Origin: Siphonodentalium dalli
Taxonomy: Eukaryota; Mollusca; Scaphopoda; Gadilida; Siphonodentaliidae
Reading direction: 5' to 3'
Length of the DNA stretch: 64,000 bases
Assembly: GCA_032622095.1 (NCBI GenBank)
Contig: CP136069.1
Span: 128,507,123 to 128,571,122, forward strand
Part shown: in pieces, positions 47,304 through 61,652 of the stretch
How the letters are laid out: every line of letters starts with the position of its first letter
How positions within the stretch are numbered: the stretch's first letter is position 1
Program-made: the position numbers and the translations under genes
Notes under the pieces: generated by a model
What the model was told of the DNA's origin: nothing
Database searches by the model: none
Seen by the model: the letters and a program-made list of their open reading frames with translations, nothing else

Positions 47304-47761
47304 GGAATCACGGAACTAAATGGTTTCCCATAGGCGACAGTGTTAACGTTTCGGCCAAATTCGCTGAATTGAAGCTTGCAGGCCATACCAGTGATGTTTA
47401 CCCAGCTAGATTGACACCAGTTGATCACGAAAATGCAAGAAAAATCATAGGTCATGTGTTTACTTTTTAAAATAAATCCCCAAGTGTACGACAGGGCTAT
47501 CTCACAGCCAAATTTGATCTGGAAAAACCCAGATCTACAACAGCTAGTTAAATACATTTCCCGCTCACAAAAATCCGTTCCCCCATTCATTCACCAGTTT
47601 AAATTATTTAGATATTATGTACGAATCAAATAAACGCGATGTCATCCTTTAATAACGTGTCGCATGTATCAGGTGAAGGTCATTCTTCAGTTACCTTCAC
47701 CTTTAGGGTTCCACGGTGTACTCGCTCCCCGACTCTAGAACACATTTAGCTCCCTGATTCC
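47304..47761. mobile_element. MITE copy 1 (array left edge)
   Basis: It starts GGAATCACGG and ends CCCTGATTCC, so the inverted ends match at 9 of 10 bases. It is 458 bp. Its left neighbour is CTCCATAA, not the TTCTTATA seen at other copies, so this copy marks the boundary between array and unique DNA. Its right neighbour is TATATATATG as elsewhere. Confidence 0.8.
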
Positions 47762-48655
47762 TATATATATGTATATGTGTGAATAACAGCGTTTCTTATA
47801 GTATTTTATCAAAATATAGACCTTACTGAAATCAAAAATGGATTATATCGAGCAGTAGTGGTTTATTTTTCCAATATGAGGCATCCTGAAAATTAGTGTC
47901 AATCCTCAAAATAAAGCAAAAAAAATTTGCTTTTTTTTTAATTTTACTAGCTAATGCATCTTGTATAACTGAAGTATGTCCTTATATACCATAATATTAC
48001 TAAATTGAAGAGGAAATGTTAATATACATTTTGAGAGGGATATATTGTCCAATTTTAAACCCTTTTCATGCAGAATTTGGCAATTTATAATAAATATTTA
48101 CCAAAATTAACAGAAAATAAAAAAATATATATTTTAATAGCAATGTAAAGCAACCATAAGTCAATTTAAATATCGAAACATTATGATACAACATCAGACA
48201 CAGCCTCAGGCATGAAATTTACCAGATGGCAGGGCATACTGTCTGTTTAACAAAGCTGCCATGACAGTTTTGCACGACAGTAACTCTAGTGGTGATGCCA
48301 TCACCCCCCCCCCCCCCCGACTTGGGGTGGGGCTACGGTCCCAGATAAGGCTACTGGGTGCCGGAAAAGTTTAATTGGGTCAAATGACACATTTTCCCAA
48401 TGGGGGGGGGGGCTAACACTCCTCAAAATTGTGGGGAGGGGGGCTTTAGACCCCCTGACCCCCTAATGGTACCTGACATCCATGGAAAATTACCAGATTT
48501 ATCACTTTCTTTACTATCTACAGGCGAATCCATGTGCGTTTCTTCTTTAAATCTGTCCAAAATGTGGTCATTTTTATTTGAAAATAAGAAAATATGGAAA
48601 TAACAACTTATCATGGTGAGACGTGAAATTTCGTAAAATTCAAATTTTTCTTATA

Positions 48656-49113
48656 GGAATCACGGAACTAAATGGTTTCCCATAGGCGACAGTGTTAACG
48701 TTTCGGCCAAATTCGCTGAATTGAAGCTTGCAGGCCATACCAGTGATGTTTACCCAGCTAGATTGACACCAGTTGATCACGAAAATGCAAGAAAAATCAT
48801 AGGTCATGTGTTTACTTTTTAAAATAAATCCCCAAGTGTACGACAGGGCTATCTCACAGCCAAATTTGATCTGGAAAAACCCAGATCTACAACAGCTAGT
48901 TAAATACATTTTCCGCTCACAAAAATCCGTTCCCCCATTCATTCACCAGTTTAAATTATTTAGATATTATGTACGAATCAAATAAACGCGATGTCATCCT
49001 TTAATAACGTGTCGCATGTATCAGGTGAAGGTCATTCTTCAGTTACCTTCACCTTTAGGGTTCCACGGTGTACTCGCTCCCCGACTCTAGAACACATTTA
49101 GCTCCCTGATTCC
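48656..49113. mobile_element. MITE copy 2 in satellite
   Basis: It has the ends GGAATCACGG / CCCTGATTCC, with TATA on the left and TATA on the right. The short units read TTTTTCT-TATATATATG with a single TATA set, exactly the expected pre-insertion site for a 4-bp duplication. Confidence 0.9.
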
Positions 49114-50008
49114 TATATATATGTATATGTGTGAATAACAGCGTTTCTTATAGTATTTTATCAAAATATAGACCTTACTGAAATCAAAAATGGATTATAT
49201 CGAGCAGTAGTGGTTTATTTTTCCAATATGAGGCATCCTGAAAATTAGTGTCAATCCTCAAAATAAAGCAAAAAAAATTTGCTTTTTTTTTAATTTTACT
49301 AGCTAATGCATCTTGTATAACTGAAGTATGTCCTTATATACCATAATATTACTAAATTGAAGAGGAAATGTTAATATACATTTTGAGAGGGATATATTGT
49401 CCAATTTTAAACCCTTTTCATGCAGAATTTGGCAATTTATAATAAATATTTACCAAAATTAACAGAAAATAAACAAATATATATTTTAATAGCAATGTAA
49501 AGCAACCATAAGTCAATTTAAATATCGAAACATTATGATACAACATCAGACACAGCCTCAGGCATGAAATTTACCAGATGGCAGGGCATACTGTCTGTTT
49601 AACAAAGCTGCCATGACAGTTTTGCACGACAGTAACTCTAGTGGTGATGCCATCACCCCCCCCCCCCCCCCGACTTGGGGTGGGGCTACGGTCCCAGATA
49701 AGGCTACTGGGTGCCGGAAAAGTTTAATTGGGTCAAATGACACATTTTCCCAATGGGGGGGGGGGCTAACACTCCTCAAAATTGTGGGGAGGGGGGCTTT
49801 AGACCCCCTGACCCCCTAATGGTACCTGACATCCATGGAAAATTACCAGATTTATCACTTTCTTTACTATCTACAGGCGAATCCATGTGCGTTTCTTCTT
49901 TAAATCTGTTCAAAATGTGGTCATTTTTATTTGAAAATAAGAAAATATGGAAATAACAACTTATCATGGTGAGACGTGAAATTTCGTAAAATTCAAATTT
50001 TTCTTATA

Positions 50009-50466
50009 GGAATCACGGAACTAAATGGTTTCCCATAGGCGACAGTGTTAACGTTTCGGCCAAATTCGCTGAATTGAAGCTTGCAGGCCATACCAGTGAT
50101 GTTTACCCAGCTAGATTGACACCAGTTGATCACGAAAATGCAAGAAAAATCATAGGTCATGTGTTTACTTTTTAAAATAAATCCCCAAGTGTACGACAGG
50201 GCTATCTCACAGCCAAATTTGATCTGGAAAAACCCAGATCTACAACAGCTAGTTAAATACATTTCCCGCTCACAAAAATCCGTTCCCCCATTCATTCACC
50301 AGTTTAAATTATTTAGATATTATGTACGAATCAAATAAACGCGATGTCATCCTTTAATAACGTGTCGCATGTATCAGGTGAAGGTCATTCTTCAGTTACC
50401 TTCACCTTTAGGGTTCCACGGTGTACTCGCTCCCCGACTCTAGAACACATTTAGCTCCCTGATTCC
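50009..50466. mobile_element. MITE copy 3 in satellite
   Basis: Same 458 bp and ends as copy 2, same insertion point in the core unit. Confidence 0.9.
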
Positions 50467-51360
50467 TATATATATGTATATGTGTGAATAACAGCGTTTC
50501 TTATAGTATTTTATCAAAATATAGACCTTACTGAAATCAAAAATGGATTATATCGAGCAGTAGTGGTTTATTTTTCCAATATGAGGCATCCTGAAAATTA
50601 GTGTCAATCCTCAAAATAAAGCAAAAAAATTTTGCTTTTTTTTTAATTTTACTAGCTAATGCATCTTGTATAACTGAAGTATGTCCTTATATACCATAAT
50701 ATTACTAAATTGAAGAGGAAATGTTAATATACATTTTGAGAGGGATATATTGTCCAATTTTAAACCCTTTTCATGCAGAATTTGGCAATTTATAATAAAT
50801 ATTTACCAAAATTAACAGAAAATAAAAAAAAATATATTTTAATAGCAATGTAAAGCAACCATAAGTCAATTTAAATATCGAAACATTATGATACAACATC
50901 AGACACAGCCTCAGGCATGAAATTTACCAGATGGCAGGGCATACTGTCTGTTTAACAAAGCTGCCATGACAGTTTTGCACGACAGTAACTCTAGTGGTGA
51001 TGCCATCACCCCCCCCCCCCCGACTTGGGGTGGGGCTACGGTCCCAGATAAGGCTACTGGGTGCCGGAAAAGTTTAATTGGGTCAAATGACACATTTTCC
51101 CAATGGGGGGGGGGGGGCTAACACTCCTCAAAATTGTGGGGAGGGGGGCTTTAGACCCCCTGACCCCCTAATGGTACCGGACATCCATGGAAAATTACCA
51201 GATTTATCACTTTCTTTACTATCTACAGGCGAATCCATGTGCGTTTCTTCTTTAAATCTGTCCAAAATGTGGTCATTTTTATTTGAAAATAAGAAAATAT
51301 GGAAATAACAACTTATCATGGTGAGACGTGAAATTTCGTAAAATTCAAATTTTTCTTATA

Positions 51361-51818
51361 GGAATCACGGAACTAAATGGTTTCCCATAGGCGACAGTGT
51401 TAACGTTTCGGCCAAATTCGCTGAATTGAAGCTTGCAGGCCATACCAGTGATGTTTACCCAGCTAGATTGACACCAGTTGATCACGAAAATGCAAGAAAA
51501 ATCATAGGTCATGTGTTTACTTTTTAAAATAAATCCCCAAGTGTACGACAGGGCTATCTCACAGCCAAATTTGATCTGGAAAAACCCAGATCTACAACAG
51601 CTAGTTAAATACATTTCCCGCTCACAAAAATCCGTTCCCCCATTCATTCACCAGTTTAAATTATTTAGATATTATGTACGAATCAAATAAACGCGATGTC
51701 ATCCTTTAATAACGTGTCGCATGTATCAGGTGAAGGTCATTCTTCAGTTACCTTCACCTTTAGGGTTCCACGGTGTACTCGCTCCCCGACTCTAGAACAC
51801 ATTTAGCTCCCTGATTCC
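51361..51818. mobile_element. MITE copy 4 in satellite
   Basis: Same ends and length. It is followed by a core that joins directly to the first short unit at about 52705. Confidence 0.9.
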
Positions 51819-53594
51819 TATATATATGTATATGTGTGAATAACAGCGTTTCTTATAGTATTTTATCAAAATATAGACCTTACTGAAATCAAAAATGGAT
51901 TATATCGAGCAGTAGTGGTTTATTTTTCCAATATGAGGCATCCTGAAAATTAGTGTCAATCCTCAAAATAAAGCAAAAAAATTTTGCTTTTTTTTTAATT
52001 TTACTAGCTAATGCATCTTGTATAACTGAAGTATGTCCTTATATACCATAATATTACTAAATTGAAGAGGAAATGTTAATATACATTTTGAGAGGGATAT
52101 ATTGTCCAATTTTAAACCCTTTTCATGCAGAATTTGGCAATTTATAATAAATATTTACCAAAATTAACAGAAAATAAAAAAAAATATATTTTAATAGCAA
52201 TGTAAAGCAACCATAAGTCAATTTAAATATCGAAACATTATGATACAACATCAGACACAGCCTCAGGCATGAAATTTACCAGATGGCAGGGCATACTGTC
52301 TGTTTAACAAAGCTGCCATGACAGTTTTGCACGACAGTAACTCTAGTGGTGATGCCATCACCCCCCCCCCCCGACTTGGGGTGGGGCTACGGTCCCAGAT
52401 AAGGCTACTGGGTGCCGGAAAAGTTTAATTGGGTCAAATGACACATTTTCCCAATGGGGGGGGGGCTAACACTCCTCAAAATTGTGGGGAGGGGGGCTTT
52501 AGACCCCCTGACCCCCTAATGGTACCTGACATCCATGGAAAATTACCAGATTTATCACTTTCTTTACTATCTACAGGCGAATCCATGTGCGTTTCTTCTT
52601 TAAATCTGTCCAAAATGTGGTCATTTTTATTTGAAAATAAGAAAATATGGAAATAACAACTTATCATGGTGAGACGTGAAATTTCGTAAAATTCAAATTT
52701 TTCTTATATATATGTATATGTGTGAATAACAGCGTTTCTTATAGTATTTTATCAAAATATAGACCTTACTGAAATCAAAAATGGATTATATCGAGCAGTA
52801 GTGGTTTATTTTTCCAATATGAGGCATCCTGAAAATTAGTGTCAATCCTCAAAATAAAGCAAAAAAATTTTGCTTTTTTTTTAATTTTACTAGCTAATGC
52901 ATCTTGTATAACTGAAGTATGTCCTTATATACCATAATATTACTAAATTGAAGAGGAAATGTTAATATACATTTTGAGAGGGATATATTGTCCAATTTTA
53001 AACCCTTTTCATGCAGAATTTGGCAATTTATAATAAATATTTACCAAAATTAACAGAAAATAAAAAAATATATATTTTAATAGCAATGTAAAGCAACCAT
53101 AAGTCAATTTAAATATCGAAACATTATGATACAACATCAGACACAGCCTCAGGCATGAAATTTACCAGATGGCAGGGCATACTGTCTGTTTAACAAAGCT
53201 GCCATGACAGTTTTGCACGACAGTAACTCTAGTGGTGATGCCATCACCCCCCCCCCCCCGACTTGGGGTGGGGCTACGGTCCCAGATAAGGCTACTGGGT
53301 GCCGGAAAAGTTTAATTGGGTCAAATGACACATTTTCCCAATGGGGGGGGGCTAACACTCCTCAAAATTGTGGGGAGGGGGGCTTTAGACCCCCTGACCC
53401 CCTAATGGTACCTGACATCCATGGAAAATTACCAGATTTATCACTTTCTTTACTATCTACAGGCGAATCCATGTGCGTTTCTTCTTTAAATCTGTCCAAA
53501 ATGTGGTCATTTTTATTTGAAAATAAGAAAATATGGAAATAACAACTTATCATGGTGAGACGTGAAATTTCGTAAAATTCAAATTTTTCTTATA

Positions 53595-54052
53595 GGAATC
53601 ACGGAACTAAATGGTTTCCCATAGGCGACAGTGTTAACGTTTCGGCCAAATTCGCTGAATTGAAGCTTGCAGGCCATACCAGTGATGTTTACCCAGCTAG
53701 ATTGACACCAGTTGATCACGAAAATGCAAGAAAAATCATAGGTCATGTGTTTACTTTTTAAAATAAATCCCCAAGTGTACGACAGGGCTATCTCACAGCC
53801 AAATTTGATCTGGAAAAACCCAGATCTACAACAGCTAGTTAAATACATTTCCCGCTCACAAAAATCCGTTCCCCCATTCATTCACCAGTTTAAATTATTT
53901 AGATATTATGTACGAATCAAATAAACGCGATGTCATCCTTTAATAACGTGTCGCATGTATCAGGTGAAGGTCATTCTTCAGTTACCTTCACCTTTAGGGT
54001 TCCACGGTGTACTCGCTCCCCGACTCTAGAACACATTTAGCTCCCTGATTCC
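53595..54052. mobile_element. MITE copy 5 in satellite
   Basis: Same ends and length. First member of a long-short-short trio (53595 to about 56718). Confidence 0.9.
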
Positions 54053-56718
54053 TATATATATGTATATGTGTGAATAACAGCGTTTCTTATAGTATTTTAT
54101 CAAAATATAGACCTTACTGAAATCAAAAATGGATTATATCGAGCAGTAGTGGTTTATTTTTCCAATATGAGGCATCCTGAAAATTAGTGTCAATCCTCAA
54201 AATAAAGCAAAAAAATTTTGCTTTTTTTTTAATTTTACTAGCTAATGCATCTTGTATAACTGAAGTATGTCCTTATATACCATAATATTACTAAATTGAA
54301 GAGGAAATGTTAATATACATTTTGAGAGGGATATATTGTCCAATTTTAAACCCTTTTCATGCAGAATTTGGCAATTTATAATAAATATTTACCAAAATTA
54401 ACAGAAAATAAAAAAAAATATATTTTAATAGCAATGTAAAGCAACCATAAGTCAATTTAAATATCGAAACATTATGATACAACATCAGACACAGCCTCAG
54501 GCATGAAATTTACCAGATGGCAGGGCATACTGTCTGTTTAACAAAGCTGCCATGACAGTTTTGCACGACAGTAACTCTAGTGGTGATGCCATCACCCCCC
54601 CCCCCCCGACTTGGGGTGGGGCTACGGTCCCAGATAAGGCTACTGGGTGCCGGAAAAGTTTAATTGGGTCAAATGACACATTTTCCCAATGGGGGGGGGG
54701 CTAACACTCCTCAAAATTGTGGGGAGGGGGGCTTTAGACCCCCTGACCCCCTAATGGTACCTGACATCCATGGAAAATTACCAGATTTATCACTTTCTTT
54801 ACTATCTACAGGCGAATCCATGTGCGTTTCTTCTTTAAATCTGTCCAAAATGTGGTCATTTTTATTTGAAAATAAGAAAATATGGAAATAACAACTTATC
54901 ATGGTGAGACGTGAAATTTCGTAAAATTCAAATTTTTCTTATATATATGTATATGTGTGAATAACAGCGTTTCTTATAGTATTTTATCAAAATATAGACC
55001 TTACTGAAATCAAAAATGGATTATATCGAGCAGTAGTGGTTTATTTTTCCAATATGAGGCATCCTGAAAATTAGTGTCAATCCTCAAAATAAAGCAAAAA
55101 AATTTTGCTTTTTTTTTAATTTTACTAGCTAATGCATCTTGTATAACTGAAGTATGTCCTTATATACCATAATATTACTAAATTGAAGAGGAAATGTTAA
55201 TATACATTTTGAGAGGGATATATTGTCCAATTTTAAACCCTTTTCATGCAGAATTTGGCAATTTATAATAAATATTTACCAAAATTAACAGAAAATAAAA
55301 AAAAATATATTTTAATAGCAATGTAAAGCAACCATAAGTCAATTTAAATATCGAAACATTATGATACAACATCAGACACAGCCTCAGGCATGAAATTTAC
55401 CAGATGGCAGGGCATACTGTCTGTTTAACAAAGCTGCCATGACAGTTTTGCACGACAGTAACTCTAGTGGTGATGCCATCACCCCCCCCCCCCCGACTTG
55501 GGGTGGGGCTACGGTCCCAGATAAGGCTACTGGGTGCCGGAAAAGTTTAATTGGGTCAAATGACACATTTTCCCAATGGGGGGGGGGCTAACACTCCTCA
55601 AAATTGTGGGGAGGGGGGCTTTAGACCCCCTGATCCCCTAATGGTACCTGACATCCATGGAAAATTACCAGATTTATCACTTTCTTTACTATCTACAGGC
55701 GAATCCATGTGCGTTTCTTCTTTAAATCTGTCCAAAATGTGGTCATTTTTATTTGAAAATAAGAAAATATGGAAATAACAACTTATCATGGTGAGACGTG
55801 AAATTTCGTAAAATTCAAATTTTTCTTATATATATGTATATGTGTGAATAACAGCGTTTCTTATAGTATTTTATCAAAATATAGACCTTACTGAAATCAA
55901 AAATGGATTATATCGAGCAGTAGTGGTTTATTTTTCCAATATGAGGCATCCTGAAAATTAGTGTCAATCCTCAAAATAAAGCAAAAAAATTTTGCTTTTT
56001 TTTAAATTTTACTAGCTAATGCATCTTGTATAACTGAAGTATGTCCTTATATACCATAATATTACTAAATTGAAGAGGAAATGTTAATATACATTTTGAG
56101 AGGGATATATTGTCCAATTTTAAACCCTTTTCATGCAGAATTTGGCAATTTATAATAAATATTTACCAAAATTAACAGAAAATAAAAAAAAATATATTTT
56201 AATAGCAATGTAAAGCAACCATAAGTCAATTTAAATATCGAAACATTATGATACAACATCAGACACAGCCTCAGGCATGAAATTTACCAGATGGCAGGGC
56301 ATACTGTCTGTTTAACAAAGCTGCCATGACAGTTTTGCACGACAGTAACTCTAGTGGTGATGCCATCACCCCCCCCCCCCCCGACTTGGGGTGGGGCTAC
56401 GGTCCCAGATAAGGCTACTGGGTGCCGGAAAAGTTTAATTGGGTCAAATGACACATTTTCCCAATGGGGGGGGGGCTAACACTCCTCAAAATTGTGGGGA
56501 GGGGGGCTTTAGACCCCCTGACCCCCTAATGGTACCTGACATCCATGGAAAATTACCAGATTTATCACTTTCTTTACTATCTACAGGCGAATCCATGTGC
56601 GTTTCTTCTTTAAATCTGTCCAAAATGTGGTCATTTTTATTTGAAAATAAGAAAATATGGAAATAACAACTTATCATGGTGAGACGTGAAATTTCGTAAA
56701 ATTCAAATTTTTCTTATA

Positions 56719-57176
56719 GGAATCACGGAACTAAATGGTTTCCCATAGGCGACAGTGTTAACGTTTCGGCCAAATTCGCTGAATTGAAGCTTGCAGGCCA
56801 TACCAGTGATGTTTACCCAGCTAGATTGACACCAGTTGATCACGAAAATGCAAGAAAAATCATAGGTCATGTGTTTACTTTTTAAAATAAATCCCCAAGT
56901 GTACGACAGGGCTATCTCACAGCCAAATTTGATCTGGAAAAACCCAGATCTACAACAGCTAGTTAAATACATTTCCCGCTCACAAAAATCCGTTCCCCCA
57001 TTCATTCACCAGTTTAAATTATTTAGATATTATGTACGAATCAAATAAACGCGATGTCATCCTTTAATAACGTGTCGCATGTATCAGGTGAAGGTCATTC
57101 TTCAGTTACCTTCACCTTTAGGATTCCACGGTGTACTCGCTCCCCGACTCTAGAACACATTTAGCTCCCTGATTCC
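56719..57176. mobile_element. MITE copy 6 in satellite
   Basis: Same ends and length. It has a private variant (AGGATTCCACGG where others have AGGGTTCCACGG) near 57121. Confidence 0.9.
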
Positions 57177-58067
57177 TATATATATGTATATGTGTGAATA
57201 ACAGCGTTTCTTATAGTATTTTATCAAAATATAGACCTTACTGAAATCAAAAATGGATTATATCGAGCAGTAGTGGTTTATTTTTCCAATATGAGGCATC
57301 CTGAAAATTAGTGTCAATCCTCAAAATAAAGCAAAAAAATTTTGCTTTTTTTTTAATTTTACTAGCTAATGCATCTTGTATAACTGAAGTATGTCCTTAT
57401 ATACCATAATATTACTAAATTGAAGAGGAAATGTTAATATACATTTTGAGAGGGATATATTGTCCAATTTTAAACCCTTTTCATGCAGAATTTGGCAATT
57501 TATAATAAATATTTACCAAAATTAACAGAAAATAAAAAAAAATATATTTTAATAGCAATGTAAAGCAACCATAAGTCAATTTAAATATCGAAACATTATG
57601 ATACAACATCAGACACAGCCTCAGGCATGAAATTTACCAGATGGCAGGGCATACTGTCTGTTTAACAAAGCTGCTATGACAGTTTTGCACGACAGTAACT
57701 CTAGTGGTGATGCCATCACCCCCCCCCCCCGACTTGGGGTGGGGCTACGGTCCCAGATAAGGCTACTGGGTGCCGGAAAAGTTTAATTGGGTCAAATGAC
57801 ACATTTTCCCAATGGGGGGGGGGGCTAACACTCCTCAAAATTGTGGGGAGGGGGGCTTTAGACCCCCTGACCCCCTAATGGTACCTGACATCCATGGAAA
57901 ATTACCAGATTTATCACTTTCTTTACTATCTACAGGCGAATCCATGTGCGTTTCTTCTTTAAATCTGTCCAAAATGTGGTCATTTTTATTTGAAAATAAG
58001 AAAATATGGAAATAACAACTTATCATGGTGAGACGTGAAATTTCGTAAAATTCAAATTTTTCTTATA

Positions 58068-58525
58068 GGAATCACGGAACTAAATGGTTTCCCATAGGCG
58101 ACAGTGTTAACGTTTCGGCCAAATTCGCTGAATTGAAGCTTGCAGGCCATACCAGTGATGTTTACCCAGCTAGATTGACACCAGTTGATCACGAAAATGC
58201 AAGAAAAATCATAGGTCATGTGTTTACTTTTTAAAATAAATCCCCAAGTGTACGACAGGGCTATCTCACAGCCAAATTTGATCTGGAAAAACCCAGATCT
58301 ACAACAGCTAGTTAAATACATTTCCCGCTCACAAAAATCCGTTCCCCCATTCATTCACCAGTTTAAATTATTTAGATATTATGTACGAATCAAATAAACG
58401 CGATGTCATCCTTTAATAACGTGTCGCGTGTATCAGGTGAAGGTCATTCTTCAGTTACCTTCACCTTTAGGGTTCCACGATGTACTCGCTCCCCGACTCT
58501 AGAACACATTTAGCTCCCTGATTCC
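58068..58525. mobile_element. MITE copy 7 in satellite
   Basis: It shares TTCCACGATGTACTCG with copy 8 only; the others have CGGTGTACTCG. This links the two long units by descent. Confidence 0.9.
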
Positions 58526-61194
58526 TATATATATGTATATGTGTGAATAACAGCGTTTCTTATAGTATTTTATCAAAATATAGACCTTACTGAAATCAAA
58601 AATGGATTATATCGAGCAGTAGTGGTTTATTTTTCCAATATGAGGCATCCTGAAAATTAGTGTCAATCCTCAAAATAAAGCAAAAAAAATTTGCTTTTTT
58701 TTTAATTTTACTAGCTAATGCATCTTGTATAACTGAAGTATGTCCTTATATACCATAATATTACTAAATTGAAGAGGAAATGTTAATATACATTTTGAGA
58801 GGGATATATTGTCCAATTTTAAACCCTTTTCATGCAGAATTTGGCAATTTATAATAAATATTTACCAAAATTAACAGAAAATAAAAAAAAATATATTTTA
58901 ATAGCAATGTAAAGCAACCATAAGTCAATTTAAATATCGAAACATTATGATACAACATCAGACACAGCCTCAGGCATGAAATTTACCAGATGGCAGGGCA
59001 TACTGTCTGTTTAACAAAGCTGCCATGACAGTTTTGCACGACAGTAACTCTAGTGGTGATGCCATCACCCCCCCCCCCGACTTGGGGTGGGGCTACGGTC
59101 CCAGATAAGGCTACTGGGTGCCGGAAAAGTTTAATTGGGTCAAATGACACATTTTCCCAATGGGGGGGGGGGGGGCTAACACTCCTCAAAATTGTGGGGA
59201 GGGGGGCTTTAGACCCCCTGACCCCCTAATGGTACCTGACATCCATGGAAAATTACCAGATTTATCACTTTCTTTACTATCTACAGGCGAATCCATGTGC
59301 GTTTCTTCTTTAAATCTGTCCAAAATGTGGTCATTTTTATTTGAAAATAAGAAAATATGGAAATAACAACTTATCATGGTGAGACGTGAAATTTCGTAAA
59401 ATTCAAATTTTTCTTATATATATGTATATGTGTGAATAACAGCGTTTCTTATAGTATTTTATCAAAATATAGACCTTACTGAAATCAAAAATGGATTATA
59501 TCGAGCAGTAGTGGTTTATTTTTCCAATATGAGGCATCCTGAAAATTAGTGTCAATCCTCAAAATAAAGCAAAAAAATTTTGCTTTTTTTTTAATTTTAC
59601 TAGCTAATGCATCTTGTATAACTGAAGTATGTCCTTATATACCATAATATTACTAAATTGAAGAGGAAATGTTAATATACATTTTGAGAGGGATATATTG
59701 TCCAATTTTAAACCCTTTTCATGCAGAATTTGGCAATTTATAATAAATATTTACCAAAATTAACAGAAAATAAAAAAATATATATTTTAATAGCAATGTA
59801 AAGCAACCATAAGTCAATTTAAATATCGAAACATTATGATACAACATCAGACACAGCCTCAGGCATGAAATTTACCAGATGGCAGGGCATACTGTCTGTT
59901 TAACAAAGCTGCCATGACAGTTTTGCACGACAGTAACTCTAGTGGTGATGCCATCACCCCCCCCCCGACTTGGGGTGGGGCTACGGTCCCAGATAAGGCT
60001 ACTGGGTGCCGGAAAAGTTTAATTGGGTCAAATGACACATTTTCCCAATGGGGGGGGGGGGGGCTAACACTCCTCAAAATTGTGGGGAGGGGGGCTTTAG
60101 ACCCCCTGATCCCCTAATGGTACCTGACATCCATGGAAAATTACCAGATTTATCACTTTCTTTACTATCTACAGGCGAATCCATGTGCGTTTCTTCTTTA
60201 AATCTGTCCAAAATGTGGTCATTTTTATTTGAAAATAAGAAAATATGGAAATAACAACTTATCATGGTGAGACGTGAAATTTCGTAAAATTCAAATTTTT
60301 CTTATATATATGTATATGTGTGAATAACAGCGTTTCTTATAGTATTTTATCAAAATATAGACCTTACTGAAATCAAAAATGGATTATATCGAGCAGTAGT
60401 GGTTTATTTTTCCAATATGAGGCATCCTGAAAATTAGTGTCAATCCTCAAAATAAAGCAAAAAAATTTTGCTTTTTTTTAAATTTTACTAGCTAATGCAT
60501 CTTGTATAACTGAAGTATGTCCTTATATACCATAATATTACTAAATTGAAGAGGAAATGTTAATATACATTTTGAGAGGGATATATTGTCCAATTTTAAA
60601 CCCTTTTCATGCAGAATTTGGCAATTTATAATAAATATTTACCAAAATTAACAGAAAATAAAAAAAAATATATTTTAATAGCAATGTAAAGCAACCATAA
60701 GTCAATTTAAATATCGAAACATTATGATACAACATCAGACACAGCCTCAGGCATGAAATTTACCAGATGGCAGGGCATACTGTCTGTTTAACAAAGCTGC
60801 CATGACAGTTTTGCACGACAGTAACTCTAGTGGTGATGCCATCACCCCCCCCCCCCGACTTGGGGTGGGGCTACGGTCCCAGATAAGGCTACTGGGTGCC
60901 GGAAAAGTTTAATTGGGTCAAATGACACATTTTCCCAATGGGGGGGGGGGGCTAACACTCCTCAAAATTGTGGGGAGGGGGGCTTTAGACCCCCTGACCC
61001 CCTAATGGTACCTGACATCCATGGAAAATTACCAGATTTATCACTTTCTTTACTATCTACAGGCGAATCCATGTACGTTTCTTCTTTAAATCTGTCCAAA
61101 ATGTGGTCATTTTCATTTGAAAATAAGAAAATATGGAAATAACAACTTATCATGGTGAGACGTGAAATTTCGTAAAATTCAAATTTTTCTTATA

Positions 61195-61652
61195 GAAATC
61201 ACGGAACTAAATGGTTTCCCATAGGCGACAGTGTTAACGTTTCGGCCAAATTCGCTGAATTGAAGCTTGCAGGCCATACCAGTGATGTTTACCCAGCTAG
61301 ATTGACACCAGTTGATCACGAAAATGCAAGAAAAATCATAGGTCATGTGTTTACTTTTTAAAATAAATCCCCAAGTGTACGACAGGGCTATCTCACAGCC
61401 AAATTTGATCTGGAAAAACCCAGATCTACAACAGCTAGTTAAATACATTTCCCGCTCACAAAAATCCGTTCCCCCATTCATTCACCAGTTTAAATTATTT
61501 AGATATTATGTACGAATCAAATAAACGCGATGTCATCCTTTAATAACGTGTCGCATGTATCAGGTGAAGGTCATTCTTCAGTTACCTTCACCTTTAGGGT
61601 TCCACGATGTACTCGCTCCCCGACTCTAGAACACATTTAGCTCCCTGATTCC
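61195..61652. mobile_element. MITE copy 8 in satellite
   Basis: The first bases are GAAATCACGG, a G-to-A change in the left inverted end. It shares the ACGATGTAC variant with copy 7. Confidence 0.9.

Noticed and set aside
47231-47590. Minus-strand ORF with a stretch (NTVAYGKPFSSV) resembling the start of a discoidin/F5/8 domain
   Set aside because: The resemblance is short, the next residues do not follow the fold, and most of the ORF is the 458-bp mobile insert.
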